The notes beneath the pieces are model-generated. The model was not told the DNA's origin and searched no databases. It saw only the letters and a list, made by a program, of their open reading frames with translations. DNA of 10,454 bases, from NCBI GenBank assembly GCA_031366885.1, contig JANLPB010000011.1:1-10454 (forward strand), read 5' to 3'. The DNA is from UBA668 sp031366885 (GTDB lineage Bacteria > Actinomycetota > Acidimicrobiia > Acidimicrobiales > Ilumatobacteraceae). Both the position numbers and the translations under genes were made by a program. This document shows, one piece after another, positions 1-6,892 of this stretch. Each line of letters starts with the position of its first letter. The first letter of the stretch is position 1.

Positions 1-980
1 AGCGCACGCAACATCTCGCACTGTGTCTGCAGTTCGACCAATGGAAACTGGATGGCCTGGTTGGTGGCAAGTGCCTTGCCGAAGGGGCGACGCTCCTTGG
101 CGTACTCCACGGACTGGTCGATGCAGAACTGCGCGGCACCCAGGGACGACGCTGCCTGGCGGATGCGGTTCTCGTTGAAGAAGTGCTGCACCACCTGCAA
201 GCCCTTGCCCTCACCACCGAAGATCGACGAGTGTGGTACCCGCACGTCGGTGAGGCGAATGTGCGCATGGTCGGTGGGCATGTTGAACGTCCACAGAAAC
301 TCGAGGACCTCGAAGCCTTCGCTCTTGGTCGGTACCAGAAAGGCAGTGATACCGCCACCGTCTCCGGCCTTCCCGCTCGTTCGCGCCATGATCATGTCGT
401 ACAGCGCGTGGTGGATGCCGGTGTTCCAGGTCTTCTCGCCGTTGATGATCCACTCATCGCCATCGCGCACGGCGGTTGTCTCCATGTGGGTTGCGTCGCT
501 GCCGTGGTTGGGCTCGGTGATGCCGAACGCGAAACCGCGTGTGCCCTCTGCCAGCGGCGTGATCCAGTCGGCCTTTTGCTCGTCGGTGCCGTACGCAATC
601 ATCAACAGCAGCCCGACGTTGTTACCAACGATGCTGTGCTCGTTCTGCAGATCGTTGTGCAGGCCCAGACCCTTGCGGGCGAGGTGCTCGCGGATGATGG
701 CCATGCCCAGGTTGGTGCCGTTGCGCCCGCCGAACGATTCGTCGAGCGGGTAGCGGTAGAAACCAGCCTGGTCGGCCAGCCGCTTGGCCTTGTGCAGCAG
801 AGCCTCCCACTCTCCATTTGGTAGGCCGTTTCGATCCCAGTCGGTACGGGCGTCCTCGCGGCGGTGATCGAAGAAGCGGATGTTGTCGTCCTGCTCCTCC
901 AGCGGCTTGATCACTCGTTCGATGAACTCATCGAGCTCAGAAAGTAGATCGACAACGTCAGACGGCAGGTCGAAGTCCAT
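1..980 (-). CDS. Acyl-CoA dehydrogenase, C-terminus cut by window edge
   Basis: FAD-dependent acyl-CoA dehydrogenase, which would oxidise an acyl-CoA to the trans-2-enoyl-CoA and pass electrons to ETF. I translated this frame from the sequence: 326 full codons are present with no stop before the left edge. Residues about 152-162 (FGITEPNHGSD) match the family signature in the beta domain, with His where Gly/Ser/Ala/Asn is usual. INGEKTWNTG follows, then the linker DVRVPHSSIFGGEGKG, and RRPFGK near residue 295 in the C-terminal helical domain. The catalytic Glu region of the family lies beyond the edge, so activity cannot be judged. The start is ATG at 980; a purine-rich GGGA lies about 11 nt upstream, a little far for a ribosome site. 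It is divergent from the HD-domain gene, with 68 bp between the starts. The acyl substrate cannot be told from this sequence. Confidence 0.95.
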   Translation of the reverse strand, partial: MDFDLPSDVVDLLSELDEFIERVIKPLEEQDDNIRFFDHRREDARTDWDRNGLPNGEWEALLHKAKRLADQAGFYRYPLDESFGGRNGTNLGMAIIREHLARKGLGLHNDLQNEHSIVGNNVGLLLMIAYGTDEQKADWITPLAEGTRGFAFGITEPNHGSDATHMETTAVRDGDEWIINGEKTWNTGIHHALYDMIMARTSGKAGDGGGITAFLVPTKSEGFEVLEFLWTFNMPTDHAHIRLTDVRVPHSSIFGGEGKGLQVVQHFFNENRIRQAASSLGAAQFCIDQSVEYAKERRPFGKALATNQAIQFPLVELQTQCEMLRA

Positions 981-1048
981 GGCGACAGCATTCCCTTCTA
1001 TGCCGTCCAGCGACGAGCCGAAGCACCCCCACATGGCAGAATGAGGAC

Positions 1049-1594
1049 ATGGCCGCCACCTTCACTCGTATGGACGAATCGACTGCCGAGCAGTGGGCAG
1101 TGATCGGCGAGGAGACGCGTCGCAACCAACCCCGCGTTGCTGACCGCGTACTGATGCTGCTGGAGTCGCTCGGCGACGTCACCGACGGTTTCGCCACCGA
1201 CCAGCTCACTCATTGCTTGCAGACCGCAACCCTGGCTCAGTTGGCCGGCGCTGACGACGAGGTGATCGTCGCCTCACTGTGCCACGACATCGGCAAGGCC
1301 ATCAGCGTTCCCAACCACGGGGCAATCGCCGCCGAGATGCTCAAGCCCTACGTCCGCCCCGACGTGTACCAGACGATCCTGCATCACCAGGACTTCCAAG
1401 GCCGCCACTACTACAACCACTTCGGAATGCCCACCGACCTACGCGAGAAGTACCGCGAAGAAGCGTGGTTCGCCCTGTGCGAGCAGTTCACCGACGACTG
1501 GGACCAAATCGCATTCGACCCAGTCGGCCACACCGAGCCGCTGGCCCATTTCGAGCCCCTCGTTCGCGAAGTGTTCTCGCGAGTGCGTTACTAG
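1049..1594 (+). CDS. HD-domain metalloprotein (phosphohydrolase or PhnZ/MIOX-like oxygenase)
   Basis: A 181-residue single-domain HD protein. Visible metal-ligand candidates in order are His55 (THCLQTA), His79-Asp80 (CHDIGK), His90 (NHGAIAAEML), His112 or 113 (LHHQDF) and Asp152 (DDWDQIA). HD phosphohydrolases share the first part, but the NHG motif, the later His and a WD-x-(I/L)-A Asp are the ligand order of PhnZ and myo-inositol oxygenase, mixed-valent diiron oxygenases. Lys83 after HDIG resembles MIOX (HDLGK) rather than PhnZ (HDLGH). So it is either a small phosphohydrolase or a diiron oxygenase acting on a small molecule; the substrate is unknown. The start is ATG 1049, with GAGG just 2 nt upstream (tight spacing); ATG 1070 has no ribosome site. 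It stands alone on the plus strand, divergent from the acyl-CoA dehydrogenase, with no partner gene in view. Confidence 0.88.
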   Translation: MAATFTRMDESTAEQWAVIGEETRRNQPRVADRVLMLLESLGDVTDGFATDQLTHCLQTATLAQLAGADDEVIVASLCHDIGKAISVPNHGAIAAEMLKPYVRPDVYQTILHHQDFQGRHYYNHFGMPTDLREKYREEAWFALCEQFTDDWDQIAFDPVGHTEPLAHFEPLVREVFSRVRY

Positions 1595-1601
1595 CCGCCG
1601 A

Positions 1602-1794
1602 TTACACACGACGGAACCGTCGGGTGCTGGCGTCCTCCAGTGCCAATCGTCGGATGGCCGCGTACGCAACGTCGAACACCACGGTCCCGGCGACGGTGTG
1701 CTTCGTACTCGGCCTGGTTGACGGCAGTAGGGATGCCCGGGCGCGACAGCCCCTCGCGCAGATAGAACTTCAACGAGTGCGTGTATGTCAACAT
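1602..1794 (-). pseudogene. Possible frameshifted coding remnant in the 1595-1917 gap
   Basis: The 323 bp between the HD gene and msrB hold no intact gene. On the minus strand one frame reads protein-like from about 1794 to 1700 (TYTHSLKFYLREGLSRPG, then AVNQAEYEA). Shifting frame near 1700-1710 continues as VAGTVVFDVAYAAIRRL, then ALEDASTRRFRRV, to a TAA at 1602-1604. Third positions are mostly G/C in both pieces, as in the real genes. I do not recognise the family. On the opposite strand, 1766-1890 also reads like the C-terminus of a protein (ending RDLMAVTTEA then TAA), and the two cannot both be genuine where they overlap. A remnant of a lost gene is the simplest reading; shadow coding in G+C-rich DNA is the alternative. 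Confidence 0.25.
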
Positions 1795-1917
1795 GCCGGC
1801 GATGGGCCTCGCCGCCGTCGGTGAGCACACGCCCATCGGCCGCCGCACGGACGCGGCACGCGACCTGATGGCCGTGACAACCGAAGCGTAAGCGGTCCGT
1901 CGCGTCAGAAGACTGGG

Positions 1918-2331
1918 TCAGCGGTCGGCTGGGTCGGTCTCATCCGTGGCGAGGTCCAAGGAGATGCTGTTCATGCAGAACCTGTCGCCGGTAGGTGCCG
2001 GGCCATCTGGAAACACATGGCCGAGATGCGAGCCGCACCGCCGACAGCGCACTTCGGTGCGCAACATTCCGTGGCTGCGATCATCGATCAACTCCACGGC
2101 ATCGTCTGATTTGGCGGCGTAGAAACTGGGCCAGCCACAACCAGAATCAAACTTGGTCGACGAGTCGAACAGCTCAGCCTCACAGGCAGCGCACCGGTAG
2201 GTGCCGTCAGCGTGTTCGTCGTTGTATTTGCCGGTGAAGGCGCGCTCGGTTCCGGCTTCACGTAGCACTTGGTATTGGTTGGGGGTCAGCAGCTGGCGCC
2301 ACTCTGCTTCGGTGCGTTCGATCTCAGGCAT
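1918..2331 (-). CDS. msrB: Peptide-methionine (R)-S-oxide reductase MsrB
   Basis: Reduces methionine-R-sulfoxide in proteins, repairing oxidative damage in the cytoplasm with thioredoxin as the usual reductant. The 137 residues span the usual full length of a stand-alone MsrB. Both zinc CxxC pairs are present, C47-x2-C50 (RCAAC) and C96-x2-C99 (RCRRC), as are the GCGWPSF core with C65, GSHLGHVFPDGP, and the catalytic C119 in RFCMNSISL. C65 sits where a resolving cysteine is found in many bacterial forms. It is a cysteine, not selenocysteine, enzyme. The start is ATG 2331; no Shine-Dalgarno is visible, but a TAGGCT box lies 6 nt upstream. It begins 24 nt after the stop of the upstream acyl-CoA dehydrogenase, so it may be transcribed with that gene, from its own leaderless promoter, or both. 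Confidence 0.97.
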   Translation of the reverse strand: MPEIERTEAEWRQLLTPNQYQVLREAGTERAFTGKYNDEHADGTYRCAACEAELFDSSTKFDSGCGWPSFYAAKSDDAVELIDDRSHGMLRTEVRCRRCGSHLGHVFPDGPAPTGDRFCMNSISLDLATDETDPADR

Positions 2332-2337
2332 GCCGAA

Positions 2338-2343
2338 AGCCTA
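2338..2343 (-). promoter_or_regulatory. Possible -10 box for leaderless msrB
   Basis: On the minus strand TAGGCT (TANNNT) ends 6 nt before the msrB ATG, the spacing expected if transcription starts at the ATG itself. The gene has no Shine-Dalgarno. I see no convincing -35 hexamer at 16-18 nt. Confidence 0.35.
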
Positions 2344-2355
2344 CGACTGGACCGC

Positions 2356-3675
<1,320 letters not shown>

Positions 3676-3680
3676 GAGTG

Positions 3681-3688
3681 TTCCTTCC
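3681..3688 (-). promoter_or_regulatory. Ribosome binding site fixing the ACAD start at 3675
   Basis: GGAAGGAA on the minus strand ends 5 nt before ATG 3675 and overlaps the upstream ATG at 3690, which makes 3675 the better start. Confidence 0.6.
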
Positions 3689-3718
3689 ATCGTTCGGAGG
3701 CTCTACGAGCCTTGCGCG

Positions 3719-3747
3719 ACCGTAGCCCGACCGTGAGCGCGGGTCAC
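3719..3747 (-). promoter_or_regulatory. Predicted promoter of the ACAD gene
   Basis: On the minus strand, -35 GTGACC (3742-3747) and -10 TACGGT (3719-3724) are separated by 17 nt. Transcription would begin near 3712, leaving a leader of about 37 nt that carries the GGAAGGAA ribosome site. The dyad at 3728-3752 covers the -35 and most of the spacer. Confidence 0.5.
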
Positions 3748-3752
3748 GGTCG
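3728..3752. promoter_or_regulatory. Perfect 9-bp dyad, likely repressor operator
   Basis: CGACCGTGA (3728-3736) and TCACGGTCG (3744-3752) form a perfect inverted repeat around a 7-nt centre. A third half-site, CGACCGT at 3717-3723, lies 11 bp from the first, one helical turn away, over the -10. A site of this size over the -35 and spacer suits a dimeric repressor such as a TetR-family regulator of acyl-CoA metabolism. The regulator is not in the window. Confidence 0.5.
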
Positions 3753-3793
3753 AGAGCTTGAAGGGCGGTCGCAACGCAATCGACTCGGCGGCT

Positions 3794-3850
3794 TTCGCGA
3801 GCTCGTGTGGGTCGCTGTACGGGATCAGCGACCACACGAGCTCAAGCGAA
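3794..3850 (-). terminator. Long hairpin overlapping the stop of the 3842-4285 gene
   Basis: The left arm 3799-3817 and right arm 3826-3843 pair over 18 bp with a single extra G in the left arm and an 8-nt loop (3818-3825). TTCGC (3794-3798) and GCGAA (3846-3850) extend the pairing beyond a two-base bulge. The stop codon of the adjacent gene (3842-3844) is inside the stem. There is no U-run after it on the minus strand, so it would be a tail-less terminator of the kind reported in actinobacteria, or an mRNA 3'-end stabiliser. Its length and near-perfection exceed ordinary terminators. Confidence 0.6.
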
Positions 3851-4285
3851 GGGGGAATCAATGACGACGGTGTAGCCGATGGGCAGCAGCCAGCCCTGGC
3901 CAGTGAGCTGACGATCGCTCAGCGAGCGGCTGTCCAACTCAGTTCGCAGCAGGCACTCGCAGTTCTCCATCCGGGCCTCGCTGCCATCGAGCTTGGTTGC
4001 CGTGACCTCGACAATCATCTGTGTCTCGGTGGCGACCACGCTGCCGTCTCCCACCGGTGTGGTCTGCGAATAGCTGACGATCGTCCAGGTCAGTGTGTGC
4101 AGCGCCGAGCGCAATTCGCTATCACGGCTCAACTTCCATGGTGAGAGCCCACTGCTCACGGAATGGCGGGCGGGGAAGACATCCCGACGCGAAATTGACG
4201 GCTCGACGAGATCGCACAACGAGACGCGGCTGCGATCCTCGGCTCCAGACGTTGCAACGACAGTTTCACTGATGGTGGTTATCAC
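3842..4285 (-). CDS. Conserved-looking protein of unknown function
   Basis: 147 residues, family not recognised. I see no signal peptide, membrane helix or known catalytic motif. The C-terminal half alternates polar and hydrophobic residues (TWTIVSYSQ, SVVATETQMIVEVTA), suggesting a beta-rich fold. It has cysteines at CDLV and NCEC. Third codon positions are strongly G/C, so I accept this strand over the overlapping plus-strand frame. The start is placed at GTG 4285: a TTGACC-17-TACCTT promoter ends 7 nt before it, which would make the mRNA leaderless. The TTG at 4294 overlaps the -10 box and is unlikely to be used. It lies downstream of the kinase on the same strand with an 80-nt gap holding its own promoter. 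The hairpin at 3794-3850 closes the unit. Confidence 0.7.
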   Translation of the reverse strand: MITTISETVVATSGAEDRSRVSLCDLVEPSISRRDVFPARHSVSSGLSPWKLSRDSELRSALHTLTWTIVSYSQTTPVGDGSVVATETQMIVEVTATKLDGSEARMENCECLLRTELDSRSLSDRQLTGQGWLLPIGYTVVIDSPFA

Positions 4286-4292
4286 AACACTC

Positions 4293-4321
4293 AAGGTAGT
4301 CCCAGATCAAGTTCAGGTCAA
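4293..4321 (-). promoter_or_regulatory. Promoter of the 3842-4285 gene, leaderless type
   Basis: Minus strand -35 TTGACC (4316-4321), 17-nt spacer, -10 TACCTT (4293-4298). Seven nucleotides separate the -10 from the GTG at 4285, so the transcript would begin at or next to the start codon. Confidence 0.6.
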
Positions 4322-4365
4322 GCACATTGTGGACGCAGTGTCGGCGACATCGAGGCCGTGCGGCC

Positions 4366-5571
4366 TTACGGCTTCCCCTTCCCCTTCCCCGACCCCTTGG
4401 TTTTCCCGCCCACGGTGGACGACACGACGGACGTCGGCGGCTCCGTCGCTGGCGCGATCGTTGTCGCTACCTGCGGCCCAGCGTCGGTCGACGCGGTCGG
4501 CGGGGTCGTCGCCTGCACGGTTCCATCGACTGGCAAAGGATCGTTCGTCGAACGTGAGCTCACAACGGCGGCAAAACCGATGAGCGCAACCACGAGCAGG
4601 GCGAACAGCACCGGCACCCTGTTTCGGTGAGGGGTTGGCGCAACCGGCATGACGACCGTTGCGGGTGGCGACACGCGTTCCATCACCCGGGTGGCTGCGA
4701 CCGCAGAAGTCGAGGTCCGCTGCAGGTTGCGCACCTCGCGTGCGAACTGGTGGGCGTCACGTGGGCGGTCGCCGGGGTTCTTGGCGAGGGAGCGCTCGAT
4801 CAGAGCTCTCAGGCCGGTTGACACGGTTGACGGCAGCGGGGGCGGGAGTTCGCTCACGTGCGCCATCGCCAGCGCGGCCGGGTTCGCACCCGTGAAGGGC
4901 GGCCTGCCCGTCAGCATCTCGTGACCAATGACTGCCAGCGAATACACGTCGCTTGCCGGTGTCGCCTCTCGCCCCTGCGCCTGTTCCGGCGACATGTACT
5001 GTGCGGTGCCGACGACCTGGCCAACCTCCGTGAGGGCGACCGCGTTCATCGCCCGCGCAATCCCGAAGTCGGTGAGCTTGACCGTTCCGTCGTGACGAAG
5101 CAGCAGGTTGCCGGGCTTTACGTCTCGATGCACCACCCCGTTCTGATGGGCAGCGTGCAGCGCCTCGGCTGATTGCAACAACACCGACAAGACTGTGGCC
5201 GTGTCAAGGCTGCCCGACCTGGCCAGCACCTGTGACAGAGACTCGCCGTGCACGAGTTCCATCACCAGGAACGCCTTGTGTACACCGTCGATCTGTTCTT
5301 CGCCATAGTCGAAGACACTCGTGATTCCGGGGTGTATCAGCGCAGCCGTGTGTCGTGCTTCATCGCGGAACCGCTCCAGGAACTCGGTCGACTCCACCAA
5401 TTCATCGCGCAGAACTTTGACCGCGACCTCGCGACCGAGGACGAGGTCGCGTGCGGCCCAGACCTCTCCCATTCCGCCAACTGCGATGCGGTTCGTCAGT
5501 GAGTATCTTCCACCGAGCACCAGCGCGCGGGCCGCGACCTTTCGCTCCCCCATCGAACGCGCATCGACCAT
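4366..5571 (-). CDS. Transmembrane Hanks-type serine/threonine protein kinase
   Basis: A 401-residue PknA/PknB-like kinase without PASTA repeats. The cytoplasmic kinase domain occupies about residues 20-285: glycine loop VGGMGEV (31-37), Lys52 in VAVKVL, helix-C Glu71, HRDVKPGN (148-155) with catalytic Asp150, DFG at 168-170, activation-loop Thr181 and Thr189, and GTAQYMSPEQ (188-197). All catalytic residues are intact. After a linker, one membrane helix spans about 319-339 (VPVLFALLVVALIGFAAVV). The outside tail of 62 residues is rich in Thr, Pro and Ser and ends in a Gly/Lys tract (KGSGKGKGKP). I chose ATG 5571; ATG 5553 is possible, and upstream extension would run antisense through the lipoprotein gene. 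It likely phosphorylates cell-envelope or division targets in response to an outside signal, but no substrate is visible. It is divergent from the lipoprotein gene. Confidence 0.96.
   Translation of the reverse strand: MVDARSMGERKVAARALVLGGRYSLTNRIAVGGMGEVWAARDLVLGREVAVKVLRDELVESTEFLERFRDEARHTAALIHPGITSVFDYGEEQIDGVHKAFLVMELVHGESLSQVLARSGSLDTATVLSVLLQSAEALHAAHQNGVVHRDVKPGNLLLRHDGTVKLTDFGIARAMNAVALTEVGQVVGTAQYMSPEQAQGREATPASDVYSLAVIGHEMLTGRPPFTGANPAALAMAHVSELPPPLPSTVSTGLRALIERSLAKNPGDRPRDAHQFAREVRNLQRTSTSAVAATRVMERVSPPATVVMPVAPTPHRNRVPVLFALLVVALIGFAAVVSSRSTNDPLPVDGTVQATTPPTASTDAGPQVATTIAPATEPPTSVVSSTVGGKTKGSGKGKGKP
4375..4396 (-). other. G-quadruplex motif at the kinase 3' end
   Basis: On the coding strand, and so in the mRNA, four runs of GGGG are separated by 2-nt loops (TC, AA, AA), 6 nt before the kinase stop codon. 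Three GGGAAG hexamers (plus strand CTTCCC, 4372-4389) make up most of it and encode the Gly-Lys repeat of the tail. Confidence 0.75.
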
Positions 5572-5604
5572 AGGTCTCTCGTACCCAGCGTCGCCTCTCG
5601 CCAG

Positions 5605-5638
5605 ACACCGGCAGCGAACTTGCTTGCGCAGCCGGTGT
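5605..5638. promoter_or_regulatory. Dyad between the divergent kinase and lipoprotein genes
   Basis: ACACCGGC (5605-5612) and GCCGGTGT (5631-5638) are perfect 8-bp arms around an 18-nt centre in the 103-bp divergent intergenic region. I could not place a good -35/-10 pair for either gene here. It could be a shared operator or a leader hairpin. Confidence 0.35.
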
Positions 5639-5674
5639 AGTTTGGCCCTGAAGAGCGCGATCGGGGGGCTCAGC

Positions 5675-6862
5675 GTGGGACAAGCATTTTTCGTGAGGCC
5701 GTACGGCTCCAAACCCCGCGCACTGATCATGATGGCAGCGATTGGCTGGCTCACCGTCGCCTGTGGCTCGAATGACGCATCGACACCAGAGGCCCCGATC
5801 AGCGAATCGACGGGTTCGCCGCCGACGGCGCTGTACGACACTGCGTCGTCAGCGTCGGCCACAACAACCACTCCGCCGGCCGCCACCTCGTCGGTCGCTC
5901 CTTCGACCACGACGGGGCCGCCAGTATTCGACCGACAGCGGCTGGGCGACAGTTTGGAACTGCCCAGCTTCGTGTTCACGATCACCGTCGACAACACCAA
6001 CGGCGGCCAACTCAGCGAGAACATCACCGCGACCGGCTACATCCAAGAGCCGCTCAGCATGTACAAGCTGGCCACGTTCTCGTATGACGGCGTCACCGAC
6101 GGCACCCGCAGCTATCTGGTGGGCGGGCGGTTGTACAACGAGGATCAGTTCGGAAGCTGGTTCCTGTACGAAGCCGGGAGCCGCGCGATACCGAAACCCG
6201 CCAACGATCAAGACGTCCGCTCCAGCATTCTGGGCGGCGTACTGACGGCGCAGCTGGCTGGTCAGGAGGACTATGCCGGCCTTCCCGCCAACCACTTCGT
6301 GTTCAACGAAACCAACCTCGCCAGCTACGCCTCTTACACACCGGAGAACCCGAGCCCCGCAGTCGAGGGCGACTTCTACCTTGCTCAGGTGGGCAACTAT
6401 GTGCTGTATGCGCACTCGAAGGAAACATCTCCGGGTCGGGTCTACGAGGTCACCGAAGCCATGTCATCGATCGGCCTAGTGGCCCCGATCGAGTTGCCCG
6501 CCGACATGGCGCCGATGTCGCAAGCACTCGACATCGGTGTCGGTCTGACCACTCTGCTTCCGCCGGGTTCCTCGCTCTCGACGATGGTGCGGTACTCGAA
6601 CGGAATCGGCGTTGACTATTACGAGTACATCACCCCGTTGAAGAACAACGAGGAGCTTGTCGACTTTTATCGGACGTCGCCGACGATTGGAGGGTGGACA
6701 GTCGCTCATGTCGGTCACATCACACCGCACGTCGAACAGATCAACTGCGAGACCAGAGTCGACTGCGTCATTCTCCGTAACGGTGGCGAGCAAATCGTTG
6801 TCTCGTTCGCTGGAACCATCATCCTCGAATACGACTATCAGCATGTCTTTTCGCCCGTGTAA
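5675..6862 (+). CDS. Two-domain lipoprotein of unknown function
   Basis: 395 residues. The N-terminus has basic residues (RPYGSKPR), a short hydrophobic stretch (ALIMMAAIGWLTVA) and a lipobox Cys at residue 30 (LTVAC-GS), so it should be lipid-anchored outside the membrane. A Ser/Thr/Pro/Ala-rich spacer follows to about residue 88. Residues about 90-270 form a beta-rich region resembling LolA/LppX-type lipoprotein folds in character; this assignment is tentative. From about 295 (LPPGSSL) a second region contains ITPLKNNEELVDFYRTSPTIGGW, a pattern seen in small C-terminal domains of secreted actinobacterial proteins, with Cys358 and Cys364 able to form a disulfide. The start is GTG 5675, preceded by GGGGGG at 6 nt; GTG 5693 is the alternative. 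It is divergent from the kinase, which could sense or act on the same envelope process (inference), and 30 nt upstream of the oxidoreductase. Confidence 0.88.
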   Translation: MGQAFFVRPYGSKPRALIMMAAIGWLTVACGSNDASTPEAPISESTGSPPTALYDTASSASATTTTPPAATSSVAPSTTTGPPVFDRQRLGDSLELPSFVFTITVDNTNGGQLSENITATGYIQEPLSMYKLATFSYDGVTDGTRSYLVGGRLYNEDQFGSWFLYEAGSRAIPKPANDQDVRSSILGGVLTAQLAGQEDYAGLPANHFVFNETNLASYASYTPENPSPAVEGDFYLAQVGNYVLYAHSKETSPGRVYEVTEAMSSIGLVAPIELPADMAPMSQALDIGVGLTTLLPPGSSLSTMVRYSNGIGVDYYEYITPLKNNEELVDFYRTSPTIGGWTVAHVGHITPHVEQINCETRVDCVILRNGGEQIVVSFAGTIILEYDYQHVFSPV

Positions 6863-6869
6863 TCGTATG

Positions 6870-6887
6870 GCCGTCTCCGCGGACGGC
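6870..6887 (+). promoter_or_regulatory. Short hairpin between lipoprotein and oxidoreductase genes
   Basis: GCCGTC (6870-6875) and GACGGC (6882-6887) pair around a 6-nt loop, ending 5 nt before the ATG at 6893. It fills the place where a ribosome site would be, and none is seen. It could limit translation of the downstream gene or partly terminate transcription; there is no U-run. Confidence 0.35.
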
Positions 6888-6892
6888 GCCCC

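Noticed and set aside
183..824. Plus-strand open frames opposite the first ACAD gene
   Set aside because: Shadows; the minus strand encodes a recognisable acyl-CoA dehydrogenase throughout.
1564..1582. TCGCGA-AGTGTTC-TCGCGA as a terminator of the HD gene
   Set aside because: It lies inside the coding region, is short and has no U-run; likely codon-driven.
3758..4144. Plus-strand frame opposite the 3842-4285 gene
   Set aside because: It runs through the long hairpin and has no start signals; the minus strand has promoter, start and stop in order.
5321..5674. N-terminal extension of the lipoprotein
   Set aside because: It would overlap the kinase catalytic domain on the other strand and bury the lipoprotein signal peptide inside the chain.
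5572..6027. N-terminal extension of the kinase by 152 residues
   Set aside because: It would run antisense through the lipoprotein signal and N-terminal domain, has no kinase-like content, and the kinase domain begins normally after ATG 5571.
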